Assembly: GCA_903952805.1 (NCBI GenBank)
Contig: CAJBHN010000102.1
Span: forward strand, 1 to 7,649
From: an uncultured Myxococcales bacterium
GTDB taxonomy: Bacteria > Myxococcota > UBA727 > VGSZ01
Direction of reading: 5' to 3'
Length of the DNA: 7,649 bases
Both the position numbers and the translations under genes were made by a program. Below the pieces are notes generated by a model. That model ran no database searches. It saw only the letters and a program-made list of their open reading frames with translations, and was not told the DNA's origin. This document shows positions 6,067 to 7,649 of the stretch, one piece after another. The stretch's first letter is position 1. Each line of letters opens with the position of its first letter.

Positions 6067-6468
6067 ATGAAGACCCTCATTGTTGCCATCGCCGCCGCCC
6101 TCGTCTCCGCTGCCGCTTCCGTCGGCTCCGTGGGCACCTTCACCGGCGTGGCGAATGAACGGGAGGTCGCCGTCGACATGCCGGTCGATGTCAACGCCGT
6201 CGACGCTCTGGTGCCTTTCATCGAGAAAGCCGCTCGCGACCAGGGCTTGACCAGGATCCGCGCGTACAAGACGAGCGTGTTCATCCCCCTGGAGCAGGCG
6301 CAGCTCTCATTCGTCCTGGAAGATGGTCACCTGAAGATGCACGTCGCCGTCGAGAGCGAATACCGCTTCCAAAAGGGTCAACGCCTTCAAGCCCTCGAGG
6401 GGTTGAAGATCCAGGGCAACACGATTTTCGCTCAGGCCTTGATGCTGCAGGGGGCTGCAGCCCACTGA
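6067..6468 (+). CDS. Small secreted protein of unknown function, sigma-54 controlled
   Basis: I do not recognise the family. The frame encodes 133 residues. It starts MKTLIVAIAAALVSAAASVG, a charged residue then a hydrophobic Ala/Val-rich run, which reads as a Sec signal peptide of about 18-22 residues with no lipobox cysteine; the mature protein should be periplasmic or secreted. It has no Cys and alternates short strands and helices: VAVDMPV, a helix near 43-59, VFIPLEQAQLSFVL (71-84), HLKMHVAVESEYRF (88-101), and a C-terminal ALEGLKIQGNTIFAQAL. The ATG at 6067 is chosen for GGAG six bases upstream and the signal peptide; the in-frame region upstream is the promoter. It is divergent from the kinase and convergent with the TPR gene. 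Confidence 0.8.
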   Translation: MKTLIVAIAAALVSAAASVGSVGTFTGVANEREVAVDMPVDVNAVDALVPFIEKAARDQGLTRIRAYKTSVFIPLEQAQLSFVLEDGHLKMHVAVESEYRFQKGQRLQALEGLKIQGNTIFAQALMLQGAAAH

Positions 6469-6507
6469 CGCTGAACGGCAGTTCGCAGCGACGCGGCCAT
6501 TGAACGA

Positions 6508-6555
6508 CCATCGAGAGACGGACTGAACGAGTCCAGTTTCATCGATGGCGTTTTT
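6508..6555 (+). terminator. Probable intrinsic terminator of the small secreted protein gene
   Basis: A long stem forms from CCATCGA (6508-6514) with TCGATGG (6542-6548), GAGA with TTTC, and an inner GGACT/AGTCC closing a five-base loop (6525-6529). It has one bulge and one small internal loop, and is followed by CG and five T (6551-6555). It begins 40 bases after the stop at 6468. The interruptions make it weaker than a canonical terminator. Confidence 0.6.
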
Positions 6556-6566
6556 GCCGTTGGTGC

Positions 6567-6590
6567 GGGGGTCGGCGCGGCGCCGCCCCC
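6567..6590. terminator. GC-rich hairpin between convergent genes
   Basis: GGGGG-T-CGGC (6567-6576) pairs with GCCG-CCCCC (6582-6590) around a five-base loop, nine G/C pairs with one bulged T. It lies 13 bases past the TPR stop on the minus strand. The T tract is missing on both sides, so a role in ending TPR transcription is plausible but not shown. Confidence 0.45.
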
Positions 6591-6602
6591 CGTACCATTG
6601 CG

Positions 6603-7325
6603 TCAAATGATCTTTGGTCGAGAGGCGTGCTCGCGAATCATGTCACGGTACACGCGGGCACGCGGGTTATCCGGGTGCTGCACCAAGATGGACTCCAACT
6701 CGGCGAGGGCGGCGACCGCATCGCCCGTCGAAAACAAGGTCAGACTGAGTCCCAGACGCGCTGGCAGGTAATCCGCGTTTTGGGTCAAAATCGCCCGCAG
6801 TTCTCTCAGCGCTTCTTCGGCACGACCGGCATCGCGCAACGATTGGGCCAGGCGCAAGCGCAGGTCGATGAAGGTCGGGCGCATGGCGAGGGCGCGACGG
6901 TACTCACCAATGGCCTCTTCGAAGGCACCCGACGACGCGAAGACCTCAGCGATGTCGGCATACATATTGGCGAGCTTGCCCATCACGAAACTGTCGAGCT
7001 TGCCCCCGGGCCGGCTCGACGAGGTGAGGGCCCCCAGATAGAGGTCGCGGGCTTCGGCATAGCGGCCCATGTCGTTGTAGGTGACCGCGAGGTTGAGGCT
7101 GGCCTCGGTATAGGCTGGGTTGATCCGCAAAGCCTCCTCGAAACTGGCCTGCGCCTTCGAGAACTGCCCGAAGTCATGGTAGATCACGCCGAGCATGTTG
7201 TGGACGTCGGCGTAGGGCAGCTTGGCGGCAGCGACCTGACCCAAGTGCGGCTCGGCCCGAACGTAGTCCTTTTGCCGGTAGAGTTCACGGCCAGTGGCAA
7301 GAGCCTCGCGGAGTGTGTCGTCCAT
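6603..7325 (-). CDS. Tetratricopeptide-repeat protein
   Basis: The 240-residue protein is almost entirely TPR units of about 34 residues. The clearest are about 39-72 (LGVIYHDFGQFSKAQASFEEALRI), 73-105 (LAVTYNDMGRYAEARDLY), 120-151 (AEVFASSGAFEEAIGEYRRAL), 153-186 (LAQSLRDAGRAEEALREL) and 187-220 (LGLSLTLFSTGDAVAALAEL). A helical lead-in (1-35) may be a degenerate repeat. There is no signal peptide or membrane helix, so it is likely a cytoplasmic scaffold that binds other proteins; the partner is not visible. The ATG at 7325 has GGAGG eight bases upstream. TPR proteins of this form are common beside kinases and motility genes in Myxococcota, but this one is convergent with the small secreted protein gene and need not share its control. 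Confidence 0.9.
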   Translation of the reverse strand: MDDTLREALATGRELYRQKDYVRAEPHLGQVAAAKLPYADVHNMLGVIYHDFGQFSKAQASFEEALRINPAYTEASLNLAVTYNDMGRYAEARDLYLGALTSSSRPGGKLDSFVMGKLANMYADIAEVFASSGAFEEAIGEYRRALAMRPTFIDLRLRLAQSLRDAGRAEEALRELRAILTQNADYLPARLGLSLTLFSTGDAVAALAELESILVQHPDNPRARVYRDMIREHASRPKII

Positions 7326-7349
7326 GGTGCCGGCCTCCAGATATCCACC

Positions 7350-7376
7350 CCCGCGTATACCTCATGCGAACGCGGG
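7350..7376. promoter_or_regulatory. Inverted repeat upstream of the TPR gene
   Basis: CCCGCGT (7350-7356) and ACGCGGG (7370-7376) form a perfect 7-bp inverted repeat with a 13-bp spacer, about 25-50 bp upstream of the TPR start. A minus-strand TATACG within it (7359-7354) could be a -10 box, which would make the repeat an operator; no matching -35 box is clear. Confidence 0.35.
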
Positions 7377-7433
7377 ACGGGCACTCCAATGGACGGCCAT
7401 CGCGACTTCTCCATGAAGGCAGTCGGTCCGCCC

Positions 7434-7462
7434 TTGACGACGCCGGCGAAGCACGCCACACG
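7434..7462 (+). promoter_or_regulatory. Possible promoter of tRNA-His
   Basis: TTGACG at 7434-7439 is the same -35 hexamer as before tRNA-Phe, at a similar distance from the tRNA (34 against 37 bp). The region 17 bp downstream (CACACG, 7457-7462) is a poor -10 match. The -35 box and placement are the evidence. Confidence 0.4.
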
Positions 7463-7473
7463 GTGGTGTCCAC

Positions 7474-7550
7474 GGCGATTGTAGCTCAGTTGGTAGAGCA
7501 CTGGATTGTGATTCCGGGTGTCGCGGGTTCGAGCCCCGTCATTCGCCCCA
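7474..7550 (+). tRNA. tRNA-His (anticodon GTG)
   Basis: The 77-nt gene includes the extra 5' guanosine G-1 (7474) opposite C73, a hallmark of tRNA-His, and an encoded CCA (7548-7550). The D arm is GCTC-AGTTGGTA-GAGC, the anticodon arm CTGGA-TTGTGAT-TCCGG with GTG at 7508-7510, and the T arm GCGGG-TTCGAGC-CCCGT. The acceptor stem GCGATTG/CATTCGC has one U-U mismatch (positions 5 and 68; bases 7479 and 7542). There is a G-U pair in the anticodon stem and one at the base of the T stem. Confidence 0.95.
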
Positions 7551-7554
7551 CCCC

Positions 7555-7589
7555 GAACGCCGACCGCGAGGTCGGCGTTCTTCTTTTTT
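7555..7589 (+). terminator. Intrinsic terminator of tRNA-His
   Basis: A perfect 11-bp stem (GAACGCCGACC, 7555-7565, with 7570-7580) closes a GCGA tetraloop of the GNRA type and is followed by TTCTTTTTT. It starts four bases after the tRNA CCA end. The remaining 60 bases of the window show nothing I can name. Confidence 0.96.
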
Positions 7590-7649
7590 CAGCGTGGTGT
7601 TTGCCTTCAGCGGATTCCGCTCGCGGAGGAAGCCGGAGGGCTGATCGGC

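Noticed and set aside
5835..6158. 107-codon + frame with a strong AAGGAGG just before its ATG
   Set aside because: The product is Arg/His/Cys-rich without structure, covers the activator repeats and sigma-54 promoter, and overlaps the start of the secreted protein gene in another frame. The Shine-Dalgarno match is probably chance.

Overview
The window is GC-rich bacterial chromosome with a short piece of eukaryotic sequence joined to its left end. The bacterial part (about 355 to 7649) resembles a delta-proteobacterial or Myxococcota-type genome. The reasons are high GC, a eukaryotic-like Ser/Thr kinase with a membrane anchor and a PEGA-like tail, a near-consensus sigma-54 promoter, and a conserved rpsP-khpA-rimM cluster. 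This placement is inference from gene content only.

Layout, left to right. Positions 1 to about 355 read on the + strand as the end of a spliceosomal intron (branch-point-like CTAAT, pyrimidine-rich tract, AG at 207-208), then an exon start encoding part of Tudor staphylococcal nuclease (SND1/Tudor-SN). This segment runs into the 3' end of a bacterial metallo-beta-lactamase-fold hydrolase gene (minus, start 1189). The last 31 or so codons of that reading frame are therefore antisense eukaryotic exon. The most economical explanation is a chimeric assembly or ligation join, not gene transfer. Next comes a 122-bp gap holding a 40-bp imperfect palindrome, then a leucine-dehydrogenase-type amino-acid dehydrogenase (minus, 1312-2418). 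A 4.6-copy 10-bp tandem repeat, a strong intrinsic terminator and tRNA-Phe(GAA) with its own promoter follow.

From 2791 to 4026 a minus-strand cluster encodes ribosomal protein S16, the KH-domain RNA-binding protein KhpA and the ribosome maturation factor RimM. The reading frames abut or overlap, so they are probably co-transcribed. The usual next genes, trmD and rplS, are absent; tRNA-Phe takes their place. Upstream of rpsP is a transmembrane Ser/Thr protein kinase (minus, 4150-5784). Divergent from it is a small secreted protein of unknown function (+, 6067-6468), preceded by a sigma-54-type promoter with helically phased TGCGCATCACC repeats upstream, as expected for an enhancer-binding protein. 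A convergent TPR protein (minus, 6603-7325) is separated from it by hairpins. The window ends with tRNA-His(GUG) and a textbook intrinsic terminator.

Most of the window is translation and metabolic housekeeping. I do not see a defence island, CRISPR array, insertion sequence or phage. The two observations most worth following are the eukaryote/bacterium junction at about 345-365 and the sigma-54 control region between the kinase and the small secreted protein.
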